Shown here: in pieces, positions 7,449 through 15,661 of the stretch | Position numbering within the stretch: position 1 is the first letter of the stretch | Layout: each line of letters begins with the position of its first letter | NCBI GenBank assembly: GCA_002366635.1 | Contig: DFBN01000017.1 | Coordinates: 7,388-28,741, forward strand | DNA from: Caldifarciminota bacterium UBA3079 | GTDB taxonomy: Bacteria > Hydrothermota > Tepidihabitantia > Tepidihabitantales > Tepidihabitantaceae | Reading direction: 5' to 3' | DNA: 21,354 bases | Made by a program: the position numbers and the translations under genes | Notes under the pieces: model-generated | Told to the model about the DNA's origin: nothing | What the model saw: the letters and a program-made list of their open reading frames with translations, nothing else | Database searches by the model: none

Positions 7449-7507
7449 CTAGCCTCCTTAAATATGCTTTGTATAACTCTGTTATCTGATGCAACCCAGT
7501 CAAATTC

Positions 7508-7535
7508 AGTACAGAACAGTGCAACTACCTGTCAA
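7508..7535 (-). promoter_or_regulatory. Possible promoter of the decayed Kelch gene
   Basis: Minus-strand TTGACA (7535-7530), 16 bases, TGTACT (7513-7508; four of six consensus bases). The predicted start near 7501 gives a leader of about 53 bases. It is divergent from and close to the lptE promoter. Confidence 0.4.
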
Positions 7536-7548
7536 TGAACAGACTTCC

Positions 7549-7576
7549 TTGACACCAGGCACAGAACACAGACAAT
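7549..7576 (+). promoter_or_regulatory. Promoter candidate of the lptE operon
   Basis: TTGACA (7549-7554), 16 bases, GACAAT (7571-7576; four of six consensus bases). The predicted transcription start is near 7583, at the lptE ATG (7584). The -35 is perfect and the -10 is moderate. Confidence 0.45.
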
Positions 7577-7583
7577 AATCGTG

Positions 7584-8066
7584 ATGCAACGGCTCTTGCA
7601 AGTTATCGTAATATCCTACCTTGTATTCAATTGCTGCGGGTATTCAGCCCGTTCGCTCTTACCTCCGCACTTGCATACTGTGGCCGTGCCACCGGTGGAA
7701 AATTCAACCATGCAGCCAGGACTGGATGATGAACTGACTGAACTGCTTATTACCGCATTTAATAAAGACAGAAATCTGCGGGTAACTACGCTTGACAATT
7801 CTGACCTGGTAGTCTTGGTAAACATCACAACCTATTCCCGCACTGCCACAGCCTACGACGAGAAACAGACCATTTCCACTTACGACATAGCCATATCCGC
7901 GCGGGTTGAAGCAGAGGACAGAATCCGGGACGAAACATTCTTCAAGGGCATGGTATCAGAGCGTATCAATTATGACCCGGACTCGGAAACCGAGGAACAA
8001 GCAGCAGCAAGGGTCCTGGAAAATCTTGCTCGTGAAATCGTCCGCCGCATCATAACAACATGGTAG
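7584..8066 (+). CDS. lptE: LptE-like outer-membrane LPS assembly lipoprotein
   Basis: A 160-residue protein with an N-terminal hydrophobic segment ending in C17-C18-G19-Y20, then a body starting SARSLLPPHLHTVAVPPVEN and containing ITTYSRTATAYDE. CGYS...LLPPH..T.A.P..EN is the recognisable opening of the LptE/LptE-like family, which plugs LptD and helps insert LPS into the outer leaflet. The lipobox (VFNC or FNCC) is poor because Asn or Cys sits where Gly or Ala is usual; C18 is the likely lipidated residue. ATG 7584 is preferred to GTG 7581; neither has a Shine-Dalgarno site. It overlaps the methyltransferase gene by 7 bases. lptF and lptG lie 6 kb away on the other strand. No lptD is present. 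Confidence 0.83.
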   Translation: MQRLLQVIVISYLVFNCCGYSARSLLPPHLHTVAVPPVENSTMQPGLDDELTELLITAFNKDRNLRVTTLDNSDLVVLVNITTYSRTATAYDEKQTISTYDIAISARVEAEDRIRDETFFKGMVSERINYDPDSETEEQAAARVLENLAREIVRRIITTW

Positions 8067-9376
8067 TAGAACTCGTCATCAACCGCATCGTGGCTGGGGG
8101 TAATGGACTTGCCACCCTTGACGGGCTTAAGGTCTTTGTACCATTCTCGGCTCCGCAGGAAAAGGTTCGGGCCCGGCTGGTCAACCGCAAACACGACTAT
8201 GCTGTTGCCGAAATTGAGGAGGTTCTCGAACCATCACCCATCAGGGTCAAACCGCACTGTCCGTGGTTTGGCAGGTGCGGTGGTTGTCAGCTACAGCATA
8301 TCAGTTATGAAGGCCAACTCGTAGTAAAGAAGCTTATTGTCAATGATGCACTCCAGCACTTAGGCCACATCTTTGTGCCGGTCAGCAATATCACTGTTGA
8401 ACCTGAACAATGGCACTATCGGAACAAAACCCAGTATCCGGTCAGATTCAACAACGGCCTGAAGCTCGGTTTCTTCAGGCAGGGTTCACATGACCTGCTC
8501 GATATCCCGGTTTGCTTCCTTCATCCAGAATCCTTCGACCGTCTGCGCAAAGCGGCATTGAACGCAATCACCGCAACCAGAGAAAAACCATATGACGAGA
8601 ACCGGCACAAAGGTAATATCCGTCATCTCGTCCTACGGAAATCCGAATCCAATGACCAAACCCTGGTCATAGTGGTAACCAGAACCGGTTCCCTGAATCC
8701 TACCTTAGTCAAGCGACTTGCTGAACAACCCGGGGTGGTCGGGGTTATCCAGACCACAAATCCAGACAGGACCAACCGGATTCTTGGAAAAAGGAAAAAG
8801 ACATTAACCGGTCTGGACTACATCTTCTATCATGTTCTCGGCAAGAGCTTTCGGGTATCAATGCAATCCTTCTTCCAGGTGAATACCTATCAGGCTGCCA
8901 AGCTGTGCCGAAAAGTCCTGAAGCAAGTCGCTCCGAACGGTGACGAAACAGTGCTCGACCTTTTCAGCGGCGTGGGCATGATTTCACTCATTCTTGCCGA
9001 TTTCGTTAAAAGCGTCACCGGTATAGAAATAGAGCCAGCCGCGGTTGCCGATGCCGTGTTCAACGCCGAGCAAAATGGCGCTGACAATCTCCGATTCATT
9101 ACCGGCGATGTCGCAGCAGTAATAGATAGCATCGAAAAAGCGGATATAGTAGTCCTTGACCCACCCCGCAAAGGCTGCCAGGCCAGAATCCTCAAAAGTA
9201 TCACCGAACTCAAACCGAAAAAGATTGTTTATGTATCCTGTAACCCAGCAACCCTTGCCCGGGACCTGAAGCTCCTGGACGCAATGGGCTACCAGACCAG
9301 CGCGGTAGAACCGGTAGATATGTTCCCTCAGACATCTCATGTAGAAGCAATTACCCTGATTGTACCCCAAAAATAA
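8060..9376 (+). CDS. rlmD: 23S rRNA (uracil-C5)-methyltransferase, RlmD/TrmA family
   Basis: A 438-residue SAM-dependent RNA m5U methyltransferase. It has an N-terminal TRAM domain (about 1-56), four iron-sulfur cysteines C67-x5-C73-x2-C76 and C152, SMQSFFQVN, the SAM motif DLFSGVGMIS, DPPRKG at 367-372, the nucleophile C394 in SCNPATLARDL and the general-base E429 in HVEAI. The family makes m5U in 23S rRNA (U1939 for RlmD, U747 for RlmC, or both for RlmCD) or in tRNA (TrmA). TRAM plus the Fe-S cluster favours the RlmD/RlmCD branch, but the exact target cannot be read from sequence. ATG 8060 overlaps the lptE end, indicating translational coupling. It is the second gene of a four-gene operon. 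Confidence 0.93.
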   Translation: MVVELVINRIVAGGNGLATLDGLKVFVPFSAPQEKVRARLVNRKHDYAVAEIEEVLEPSPIRVKPHCPWFGRCGGCQLQHISYEGQLVVKKLIVNDALQHLGHIFVPVSNITVEPEQWHYRNKTQYPVRFNNGLKLGFFRQGSHDLLDIPVCFLHPESFDRLRKAALNAITATREKPYDENRHKGNIRHLVLRKSESNDQTLVIVVTRTGSLNPTLVKRLAEQPGVVGVIQTTNPDRTNRILGKRKKTLTGLDYIFYHVLGKSFRVSMQSFFQVNTYQAAKLCRKVLKQVAPNGDETVLDLFSGVGMISLILADFVKSVTGIEIEPAAVADAVFNAEQNGADNLRFITGDVAAVIDSIEKADIVVLDPPRKGCQARILKSITELKPKKIVYVSCNPATLARDLKLLDAMGYQTSAVEPVDMFPQTSHVEAITLIVPQK

Positions 9377-9382
9377 AAGGGA

Positions 9383-10858
9383 ATGGAATTCACTGGCCGC
9401 ATCATCCAAAGCCCTGATGCCGAACCGTTCTATGGCCGGTTGGTTCTGAAGAACGGCAGAATTACCGAATTGGTCAAGCTCAGAGGCAAACCTGGGCCCG
9501 GCACCTTGTTTATTGCACCAGGATTTATCGATGCCCATACCCATCCACTCGAACTGGGTCTGCAGCAGCTCTTTGTCAACCTGGGAAAAGTGAAGTCGGT
9601 TGACGAACTCCTGACCGCACTTTCGGCCCGAACCGAAGCAATGCGGGAATCAGGAATACTCTTGGGTTTCAACCTGGACCCGGAAAATCTGGCCGAATCC
9701 CGTTACCCGAATCGCTGCGAACTCGACCGCGTCACCCAAAAAATCCCGACGCTGGTATACCGTATTGACGGCCACTCGGCCTGCGCGAATTCTGCAGGTC
9801 TCGAACTCGCATTCGGACACCAAATCGGAAAGGAAAACTCCGGAATTCTGTTCGGCCAAGCATATGAGCAGGCATCACAGGTATTCAAACGAAAACTTGG
9901 CCCAGAAACCATCATGGCAGCACTGGAAAGTGCGGCTGACATCGCTGCATCCAATGGTGTTACCACGCTTGCAGCCCTTGTCGGCACCAACGACACGAAA
10001 GAACAGAAATGGCAGATTCTGCTCGATGCCCTGTCCGGACTAAAAATAAGGACCGTCCCTTTCATGCAGACACGAAACCCGGAACTGGCCTGTCGTTTCG
10101 GGCTTCCACGGGTAGGCGGGTGCGTGCTTGTGGACGGTTCTTTCGGTTCCCATACCGCAGCCCTCACCAGGAATTATCATGATTCACCCAACAACCGTGG
10201 CCTCTGCTATTTCTCGGACAAAGAATTACTGGCGTTTCTGAAACAAGCAAATGAACTTCAGTTGCAGACCGCACTTCATGCCATCGGGGACCGGGCAATC
10301 GAACAGCTCGTCCGGTGTCATGAAAGCCTGGCATGTCCTGGAAAGAAAAATCCCTTGCGCCACCGTATTGAACATACTGAACTGCTGGATGCCAGCTTGA
10401 TTGAACGCATAGCAAACCTCGGGCTTATTCTTTGCGTCCAGCCTGCATTTGAGGCCCGCTGGGGCGGACCGAACCGTCTCTATGCCAAAAGACTTGGCAA
10501 CCGGTGGCGCAAAACAAACCCTTACCGTTCTCTGCTCAATGCCGGTATCTTGCTAGCCGGTGGCTCTGATGCACCGATTACCCCGATAGACCCGTTCGGA
10601 GGCATCTGGGCCGCAATCAAACACCCGAACAAACAACAGGAAATCACCGGCCAGGAAGCATTCGCAATGTTCACAACCGCGGCCGCATACTCGCTCGGCC
10701 TGGAGCTCACGATTGGTCGGCTTGAGCCGGGTTACCAGGCCGATTTCGTATTGCTGACAAAAGACCCCAGGTTTGAAAGTGACAGCCGGTTGATTGCCAC
10801 TTATCGGGCCGGAAACTGCCTGTATCAGGACAAGAAACAAAAGAAGTTTTCTACCTGA
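9383..10858 (+). CDS. YtcJ-like metal-dependent amidohydrolase
   Basis: The 491-residue protein fits the amidohydrolase_3 (YtcJ-like) family. A small N-terminal beta domain precedes DAHTHP with metal ligands H52 and H54; RIDGHSACAN follows, then HAIGDRA (H299), RIEHTE (H331) and GSDAPI (D396), the catalytic Asp motif. The C-terminal LEPGYQADFVLL closes the composite beta-sandwich. Members hydrolyse C-N bonds of varied small substrates, but the substrate here is unknown. It is somewhat shorter than the usual 530-560 residues. No signal peptide, so cytoplasmic. ATG 9383 follows AAAAGGGA and lies 6 bases after the methyltransferase stop; the polX ATG comes 1 base after its own stop, so it is in the middle of the operon. 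Confidence 0.88.
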   Translation: MEFTGRIIQSPDAEPFYGRLVLKNGRITELVKLRGKPGPGTLFIAPGFIDAHTHPLELGLQQLFVNLGKVKSVDELLTALSARTEAMRESGILLGFNLDPENLAESRYPNRCELDRVTQKIPTLVYRIDGHSACANSAGLELAFGHQIGKENSGILFGQAYEQASQVFKRKLGPETIMAALESAADIAASNGVTTLAALVGTNDTKEQKWQILLDALSGLKIRTVPFMQTRNPELACRFGLPRVGGCVLVDGSFGSHTAALTRNYHDSPNNRGLCYFSDKELLAFLKQANELQLQTALHAIGDRAIEQLVRCHESLACPGKKNPLRHRIEHTELLDASLIERIANLGLILCVQPAFEARWGGPNRLYAKRLGNRWRKTNPYRSLLNAGILLAGGSDAPITPIDPFGGIWAAIKHPNKQQEITGQEAFAMFTTAAAYSLGLELTIGRLEPGYQADFVLLTKDPRFESDSRLIATYRAGNCLYQDKKQKKFST

Positions 10859-10859
10859 C

Positions 10860-12581
10860 ATGCCCGCAAAAAACAAGGAACTTGCCAGCATATTCACGCA
10901 GATAGCCGATGCCATAGAACTGAAAGGGGAAACAGGATTCAAAGTCCTCGCTTATCGCCGCGCTGCCCGTGCGCTCGTTGACTCGGCAGAGGATGTCGTA
11001 AACCTGGACAAAGAGAGCCGGCTTGAGTCAATAACCGGAATCGGTTCTGGAATCGCACGCAAGATTCATGAGTATCTTGCTACCGGCAGAATGAAAAAAC
11101 ATCAAGAGGCTATCTCCGGACTGCCGGAAGGGCTCTTTGCCATGCTCGAACTTCAGGGCCTGGGTCCCAGAACAGTCCGGCTCCTGTACGAAAAACTGAA
11201 AGTCAACAATCTGGAAGACCTGAAGCGCACTATTGCGGATGGGTCGGCTGCATCCCTGCCCGGAATGGGTGTAAGAAAAGTTTCCACCATCCTCAAGTCA
11301 ATACAACTCAGTGAAAAGTCGGGTAAGAGAATGTTCCTGAATGAAGCGGCCGAACTTGCCGAAAGCGTAATCCACCGTCTGAAGAACGACCCGAATATCA
11401 GCAACATAACCGCGGCCGGCTCACTACGCCGGGGCAAGGAAACGGTCGGAGATATCGATATTCTGACTACGGGCAAAAACCCGAAAGAGATTGTCAAAAA
11501 CTTTACTTCTCATCCATCGGTCAGGCAAATCCTTGCTGCTGGCACAACAAAGGCATCGGTCCTTTTTGAAACCAGAACCGGCTTGCGACAGGTTGACCTC
11601 AGAATAATCGATGCATCCTCCTATGGTGCTGCGCTCCAGTATTTCACCGGTTCCAAGGGCCATAATATCGCACTGCGTTCCCTAGCCCAGAAAAAAGGAC
11701 TCAAAATCTCAGAATACGGTGTTTTCCGAGGCAAGAAAAGGGTCGCCGGGAAGACCGAAAAGGCGGTCTATACCTGTGTAAATCTTCCGTATATCGAACC
11801 GGAGCTGCGCGAGGACCGGGGTGAAATCGAAGCGGCAGCCAAAGGCAAACTGCCACGACTGGTGGAGTTAAAAAACATCAAATCCGACCTTCACATGCAT
11901 ACCCGGCAATCAGACGGTAAGAACTCTGTTGAAGAAATGGTAGCCGCTTGTCAGAAACTTCACTACACCCACATCGCGATTACCGAACATTCGGTTTCGG
12001 CCGGCTATGCCGGCGGCCTGACTGCGGACGAACTCATGCGCCACTGCGACCGGGTAGACAGATTCAATGCCCATTCAAAAGGCTTCAAAATACTCAAAGC
12101 GACCGAAGTAGATATCACAACATCGGGGAAGCTCGACTATCCGGACAAAATCCTTGCCAGACTTGACCTCGTTGTGGCATCAATCCATCAGGGTTTCAAG
12201 AAAAATGTCACCGAAAGGGTATGTGCAGCACTAAAAAACCCGCTTGTCCATATCATCGCCCATCCCACCGGCCGGCTCATCGGCAAGCGTGAAGGATACG
12301 ACATCGACCTGGACAAAGTGATTGAAACCGCTGCCCGCTTCCGTAAAATTCTTGAGATAAACGCTTACTACGGCCGGCTCGACCTGAACGACATCTGGGC
12401 ACGCAAAGCAAAACAGGCCAATGTCAAACTATCCATAAACACTGACGCCCATGCGGTGAAGAACCTGGACTGGATGAAATACGGTATCCTCGTCGCACGC
12501 CGGGCATGGCTTACCAGAAACGATGTCATCAACTGCCTTTCAACCTCCAAACTGCTCAAATTTCTGAAGACCGGCATCTAG
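10860..12581 (+). CDS. polX: DNA polymerase/3'-5' exonuclease PolX
   Basis: A 573-residue family X polymerase fused to a PHP domain, the standard bacterial PolX. The 8-kDa-like and fingers region (about 1-150) has two helix-hairpin-helix stretches (ITGIGSGIARKI; LQGLGPRTVRLL). The palm carries GSLRRGKETVGDID (187-200) with metal Asps D198 and D200 and the third, D246, in RQVDLRI. The PHP exonuclease (about 341-573) shows DLHMHT (H345, H347), SDG, TEHS, ATEVDI, SIHQG, AHPTGR and INTDAH. It fills small gaps in base-excision-type repair, and the PHP part trims 3' ends. ATG 10860, one base after the preceding stop, is chosen because PolX proteins begin at this point; an open extension of 22 codons lies inside the upstream gene. 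Its TAG directly abuts the converging hydrolase stop. Confidence 0.96.
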   Translation: MPAKNKELASIFTQIADAIELKGETGFKVLAYRRAARALVDSAEDVVNLDKESRLESITGIGSGIARKIHEYLATGRMKKHQEAISGLPEGLFAMLELQGLGPRTVRLLYEKLKVNNLEDLKRTIADGSAASLPGMGVRKVSTILKSIQLSEKSGKRMFLNEAAELAESVIHRLKNDPNISNITAAGSLRRGKETVGDIDILTTGKNPKEIVKNFTSHPSVRQILAAGTTKASVLFETRTGLRQVDLRIIDASSYGAALQYFTGSKGHNIALRSLAQKKGLKISEYGVFRGKKRVAGKTEKAVYTCVNLPYIEPELREDRGEIEAAAKGKLPRLVELKNIKSDLHMHTRQSDGKNSVEEMVAACQKLHYTHIAITEHSVSAGYAGGLTADELMRHCDRVDRFNAHSKGFKILKATEVDITTSGKLDYPDKILARLDLVVASIHQGFKKNVTERVCAALKNPLVHIIAHPTGRLIGKREGYDIDLDKVIETAARFRKILEINAYYGRLDLNDIWARKAKQANVKLSINTDAHAVKNLDWMKYGILVARRAWLTRNDVINCLSTSKLLKFLKTGI

Positions 12582-13250
12582 TTATTCGGAATCCTTGATT
12601 TGTGCTGCCAGCCATCGGCACCCAGCAAGAAGCTCTTTACGACTACCGGGTCCGTGTTCACCAGAGGTGGTTTTCAGCTCGGTAACCAGTCCTTCCATAT
12701 TAAACCGCCAGAGCATCATTTCGTTCTCAGCCCGGTTCCAGTCATGGGTTCTTGTCACAAGATAAGCGAAATGGTTACCCAGAGTTTCCCAGACAGCGAA
12801 CGGCAGCGCACCACGGTGCGCGCAAACCGCGACCACACCCCTCACAATGTCCGGGTGAAGAAACATCGAAGCCAGCGCCTGCACACCCTGGCCCGATAAT
12901 CCGAAAACAAAAATCCGGCTTGAATCAACCGGATACCGCCTAATCAATTTCCCTATCGTCTTTACGACATCAGCATCATTAAGCAACATATTTCGATGAT
13001 TGCGACTCGCATGGCAGGAAGCAAGAATCCAGCCGAGCGAATCTCCGACCAGCCGGAACGAATCCAGGGTTGCGGGACGAGCGCCGTTGCAGTGAAGAAT
13101 CAGCATGGCTGGAAAACTGCCCCTTCGGGTCGAAACCGGCACATAAAAGCAGTCCGTATCAGAATCACACGAAACCCGACTCTCCTGGCTGAGCGTTACC
13201 GAAAAAACGGCCAGAGCCACACCGAAAATAAATCCCTTATTGCCGAACAT
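12582..13250 (-). CDS. Secreted alpha/beta hydrolase of the LPS-transport operon
   Basis: A 222-residue protein with a signal peptide (about 1-22) and an alpha/beta-hydrolase core. LILHCNGARP forms a likely oxyanion strand-turn, S119 sits in the nucleophile elbow GLSGQG, and D170 (RTHDWNR) and H199 (SGEHGPG) complete a plausible Ser-Asp-His triad. The fold resembles small PHB-depolymerase/feruloyl-esterase-type esterases. It is exported, most likely to the periplasm. Its start overlaps lptG by 14 bases, so it is made with the LPS exporter; an acyl- or acetyl-ester substrate in the envelope is a guess. Four cysteines (C28, C34, C54, C79) may form disulfides. The start is the only one giving a signal peptide. 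Confidence 0.78.
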   Translation of the reverse strand: MFGNKGFIFGVALAVFSVTLSQESRVSCDSDTDCFYVPVSTRRGSFPAMLILHCNGARPATLDSFRLVGDSLGWILASCHASRNHRNMLLNDADVVKTIGKLIRRYPVDSSRIFVFGLSGQGVQALASMFLHPDIVRGVVAVCAHRGALPFAVWETLGNHFAYLVTRTHDWNRAENEMMLWRFNMEGLVTELKTTSGEHGPGSRKELLAGCRWLAAQIKDSE

Positions 13251-14316
13251 TGAATATCAATATTACAGCTACCGCTCCGAATACGATATCGGGCAACCAT
13301 GCGGCAAGCGCTGGACTTATCATATGGGAAGTGCCGTAAGCACGGCTTGTCTGGATTGCGCCCCAGTATAAAAAGGAAACCAGCAATCCGAGCCCAAGCC
13401 CGAACATCACTCCGCCTCGCCGCAACTGTATTGAGAGCGGCAGGCCCAAAAGCACTACCAGAAAACCGACAAGCGAATAGGAAAACCTGTAGTGGTATTC
13501 AACTTCTTCTTTGGCCACATCCTTACCTGCCCGTCTCATCCGTTCAATAGACTGCCTCAAGGCCAGAGTCGATGTTTCGCACACCGGTCTCGGGCTCTGC
13601 ACAAAGTCGGTCGGCGTTTCGGTAATATCCTTCATGACAAGGGTATCATAGCGGACGAGTTTTTCTATCCCGTCGATTCCAAACACGCGCACCGTAACAT
13701 CGTGCCCGACCCAAGAGCTGTCTTGATAAAATGCTTCCCGACCGTCTATCCGGCGTCTCAATTTCCTGTTCGGCCCCAGTTCCTCCACACTGAAATTGTG
13801 CATCACACCGCTCGACTTGAACTCCTTGATAAAAAACACCCTTCCGCCTTCGCCAACAAAATGGACATCGCCCCGCTTCTGCGCCTCAGGAACAGCACGC
13901 TTCTCTATAGTATACTTTCGCAGGTCACTCAGCCGGGCATTGCAAGGAATAGCCACGAACTCGTTGCCGACAAGATAAACAAACACGGTAACCAGACCCA
14001 GTGCGATTGCCGGTACAAAAAGCCGGACCGCTGATATCCCGGCGCTTTCAAGTGCGTGGAGCTCCAGGTATCGTGTAAGCTGACCATAGACTAGGAAAAC
14101 CGCCAGCAGCAGGCTGACAGGATAGAGCAAAACAACTGCCGACGGCAGACTGTAAACATAGTAAAGCAGAATATTGAAGAAACTCACCTTTCTTGTTGTA
14201 AAGTAATTCAACTCTTCGAACAGGTCTATAAGCAGGTAGATAACGACCACTGACAACAGGGCCAGAAACGCGAACTTCACCATTTCTTTCAGAATATGCC
14301 GGTCGACTATTTTCAT
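13237..14316 (-). CDS. lptG: LptG-like LPS export permease
   Basis: A 359-residue YjgP/YjgQ-family permease. It has membrane helices near both ends (about 13-33, 50-75, 93-115, then 270-290, 298-318 and 328-355) around a periplasmic beta-jellyroll domain (about 130-265). It begins MKIVDRHILKEMVKFAF, the family's amphipathic start. With LptF it forms the inner-membrane pair that takes LPS from the outer leaflet and passes it to LptC/LptA, driven by LptB. ATG 14316 is preferred to the in-frame GTG 14328 because it makes an ATGA overlap with the lptF stop. The LptF versus LptG assignment rests on gene order and is not certain. lptB, lptC and lptA are not in the window. Confidence 0.88.
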   Translation of the reverse strand: MKIVDRHILKEMVKFAFLALLSVVVIYLLIDLFEELNYFTTRKVSFFNILLYYVYSLPSAVVLLYPVSLLLAVFLVYGQLTRYLELHALESAGISAVRLFVPAIALGLVTVFVYLVGNEFVAIPCNARLSDLRKYTIEKRAVPEAQKRGDVHFVGEGGRVFFIKEFKSSGVMHNFSVEELGPNRKLRRRIDGREAFYQDSSWVGHDVTVRVFGIDGIEKLVRYDTLVMKDITETPTDFVQSPRPVCETSTLALRQSIERMRRAGKDVAKEEVEYHYRFSYSLVGFLVVLLGLPLSIQLRRGGVMFGLGLGLLVSFLYWGAIQTSRAYGTSHMISPALAAWLPDIVFGAVAVILIFNVRQ

Positions 14317-15545
14317 CGTTTTGACCACCGCCAGACAACCGGCTGCTCAAAAAAGGCACGGCCGAGCATTTCCACAACCGGCACCACCAGGAGAATATTT
14401 GGCAACCACATCCCGACAAACGGTGACAGCCGGCCTGAATTTGCCAGGTTCTGGCCGCTAAGAAGCAATATATAATAAATTGCAAAGAACACCAGCCCGA
14501 TGATGAACCCGGTGCCGATACCGCCCCGGTGCAAAAGAATCCCCAAAGGAGCGCCGAACAGCAGGAAAAAGAAACACGAAAACGCCAGGGACAACTTCTT
14601 TTGAAATTCAACCTGATACCTTGCAGCTTCAAGTCTCTTATAGCGCAGCCGTGTCTGAAGCTCATCCAGCCTCAACCTGCCCGCTTCGCTTCCGGAATTC
14701 GTGTGCGTCTCCCCGACCTTCTGCGTAATCCCCCCAATTTCTTTGTGCAAATGACCGATTTTGCCCAACAGTTGAGGCAGCATCATTTCCTGGCTACTCC
14801 GGTACTTACGGTCCCGTCGAATCAGGTCTGTGTTCATCTCGATATTTATTACATGGCGCTTGAATGAAAGCCGGCGATATGTATCATTCTCCTTGAGTTC
14901 GTGCATTTCACCGTTATAAAGGGTAAGAATCATATACCGGTCATCCGGTGTATATGAAATCTCGCCCTCGGGCGCAGTGATAAAACCTGGTGGCTGCTTT
15001 CTCTTCTTGCGCTCAAAAATGGCAACATCCTTTATTCTTGCTCGCCGTTCATCAATCGAGCCGATGTAAATCCTGTAATTAGCAAAATCGGTCATAAAAA
15101 CCCCTTCACGCACGCGCATCGCTGGTTTCTTGCGCGCCACATCGGTAAGAAGGTTACGGACCCGGTGCTGAGCCTCAGGGACAATGAAACTGTTGAACCC
15201 AACCATAATAAACATCAAGAACACACTCGCTATTACAGTCGGAACAAAAACTCTTGCCATCGGAATCCCGGCCGCACGAATCGCCCCAACCTCATTATCC
15301 TCCGACATCCTACCGAAAGTAACCACCCCGGCAATCAGACTGCCCAGTGGTGCGGCTACGCTGATTACGAAAGGCAAAGACAGAAGCATAACTTCGTATA
15401 CCACCACCGGCGCCACCCCTTTACGCACCAGCAGGTCGGCCAGAAGGAACAGCCTGTCCATCAACAGAACAAAAGCCATAATAACAATCGCAAGGAAAAA
15501 GGGCGGGAAAAACTGCCTCAGCGAATGCCGCTGGAGAATCGTCAC
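14313..15545 (-). CDS. lptF: LptF-like LPS export permease
   Basis: A 410-residue YjgP/YjgQ-family permease, longer than its partner, with three N-terminal helices, a periplasmic domain (about 130-325, including a coiled stretch at 265-320) and three C-terminal helices. SEDNEVGAIRAAGIP is the conserved cytoplasmic coupling-helix region that meets the ATPase LptB. GTG 15545 is chosen because it gives the canonical opening (V)TILQRHSLRQFFPPF and matches the predicted transcription start; a TTG at 15551 would add two residues but lies upstream of that start. There is no Shine-Dalgarno sequence. It is the first gene of lptF-lptG-hydrolase, overlapping lptG by ATGA, and is divergent from a DUF2723 gene. 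Confidence 0.88.
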   Translation of the reverse strand: MTILQRHSLRQFFPPFFLAIVIMAFVLLMDRLFLLADLLVRKGVAPVVVYEVMLLSLPFVISVAAPLGSLIAGVVTFGRMSEDNEVGAIRAAGIPMARVFVPTVIASVFLMFIMVGFNSFIVPEAQHRVRNLLTDVARKKPAMRVREGVFMTDFANYRIYIGSIDERRARIKDVAIFERKKRKQPPGFITAPEGEISYTPDDRYMILTLYNGEMHELKENDTYRRLSFKRHVINIEMNTDLIRRDRKYRSSQEMMLPQLLGKIGHLHKEIGGITQKVGETHTNSGSEAGRLRLDELQTRLRYKRLEAARYQVEFQKKLSLAFSCFFFLLFGAPLGILLHRGGIGTGFIIGLVFFAIYYILLLSGQNLANSGRLSPFVGMWLPNILLVVPVVEMLGRAFFEQPVVWRWSKR

Positions 15546-15551
15546 TGGCAA

Positions 15552-15579
15552 ATGATACCTGTTGACTTCCTTGAGTCAA
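15552..15579 (-). promoter_or_regulatory. Promoter of the lptF-lptG operon
   Basis: Minus-strand TTGACT (15579-15574), 16 bases, TATCAT (15557-15552). The predicted start is near 15545, at the first base of the lptF GTG. The -35 box forms one arm of an inverted repeat. Confidence 0.55.
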
Positions 15580-15580
15580 C
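15561..15580. repeat. Inverted repeat GTTGACT-N6-AGTCAAC (possible operator)
   Basis: Perfect 7-bp arms with a 6-base spacer. One arm contains the lptF -35 box, so a dimeric protein bound here would cover the promoter. Confidence 0.45.
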
Positions 15581-15602
15581 GCAGACCATGGGACTTCTCC
15601 TG

Positions 15603-15621
15603 CACGGCCAACAGTGCCGTG
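15603..15621. repeat. Inverted repeat CACGGC-N7-GCCGTG (possible operator)
   Basis: Perfect 6-bp arms with a 7-base spacer, ending one base before the TTGACA of the rightward promoter. It is the second dyad in the 116-base region between lptF and the DUF2723 gene. Confidence 0.4.
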
Positions 15622-15622
15622 A

Positions 15623-15650
15623 TTGACACCGGTTCAGCTCAGGCTAGATT
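15623..15650 (+). promoter_or_regulatory. Promoter candidate of the first DUF2723 gene
   Basis: TTGACA (15623-15628), 16 bases, TAGATT (15645-15650). The predicted start near 15657 leaves a leader of about 5 bases before the TTG start at 15662. Confidence 0.5.
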
Positions 15651-15661
15651 GAGAACCGAGA

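Noticed and set aside
8984..9544. 186-codon minus-strand frame opposite the methyltransferase/amidohydrolase junction
   Set aside because: Spans two real genes in antisense and has no recognisable domain.
10794..10859. 22-codon N-terminal extension of PolX
   Set aside because: Overlaps the amidohydrolase coding region; PolX homologues begin at the ATG at 10860.
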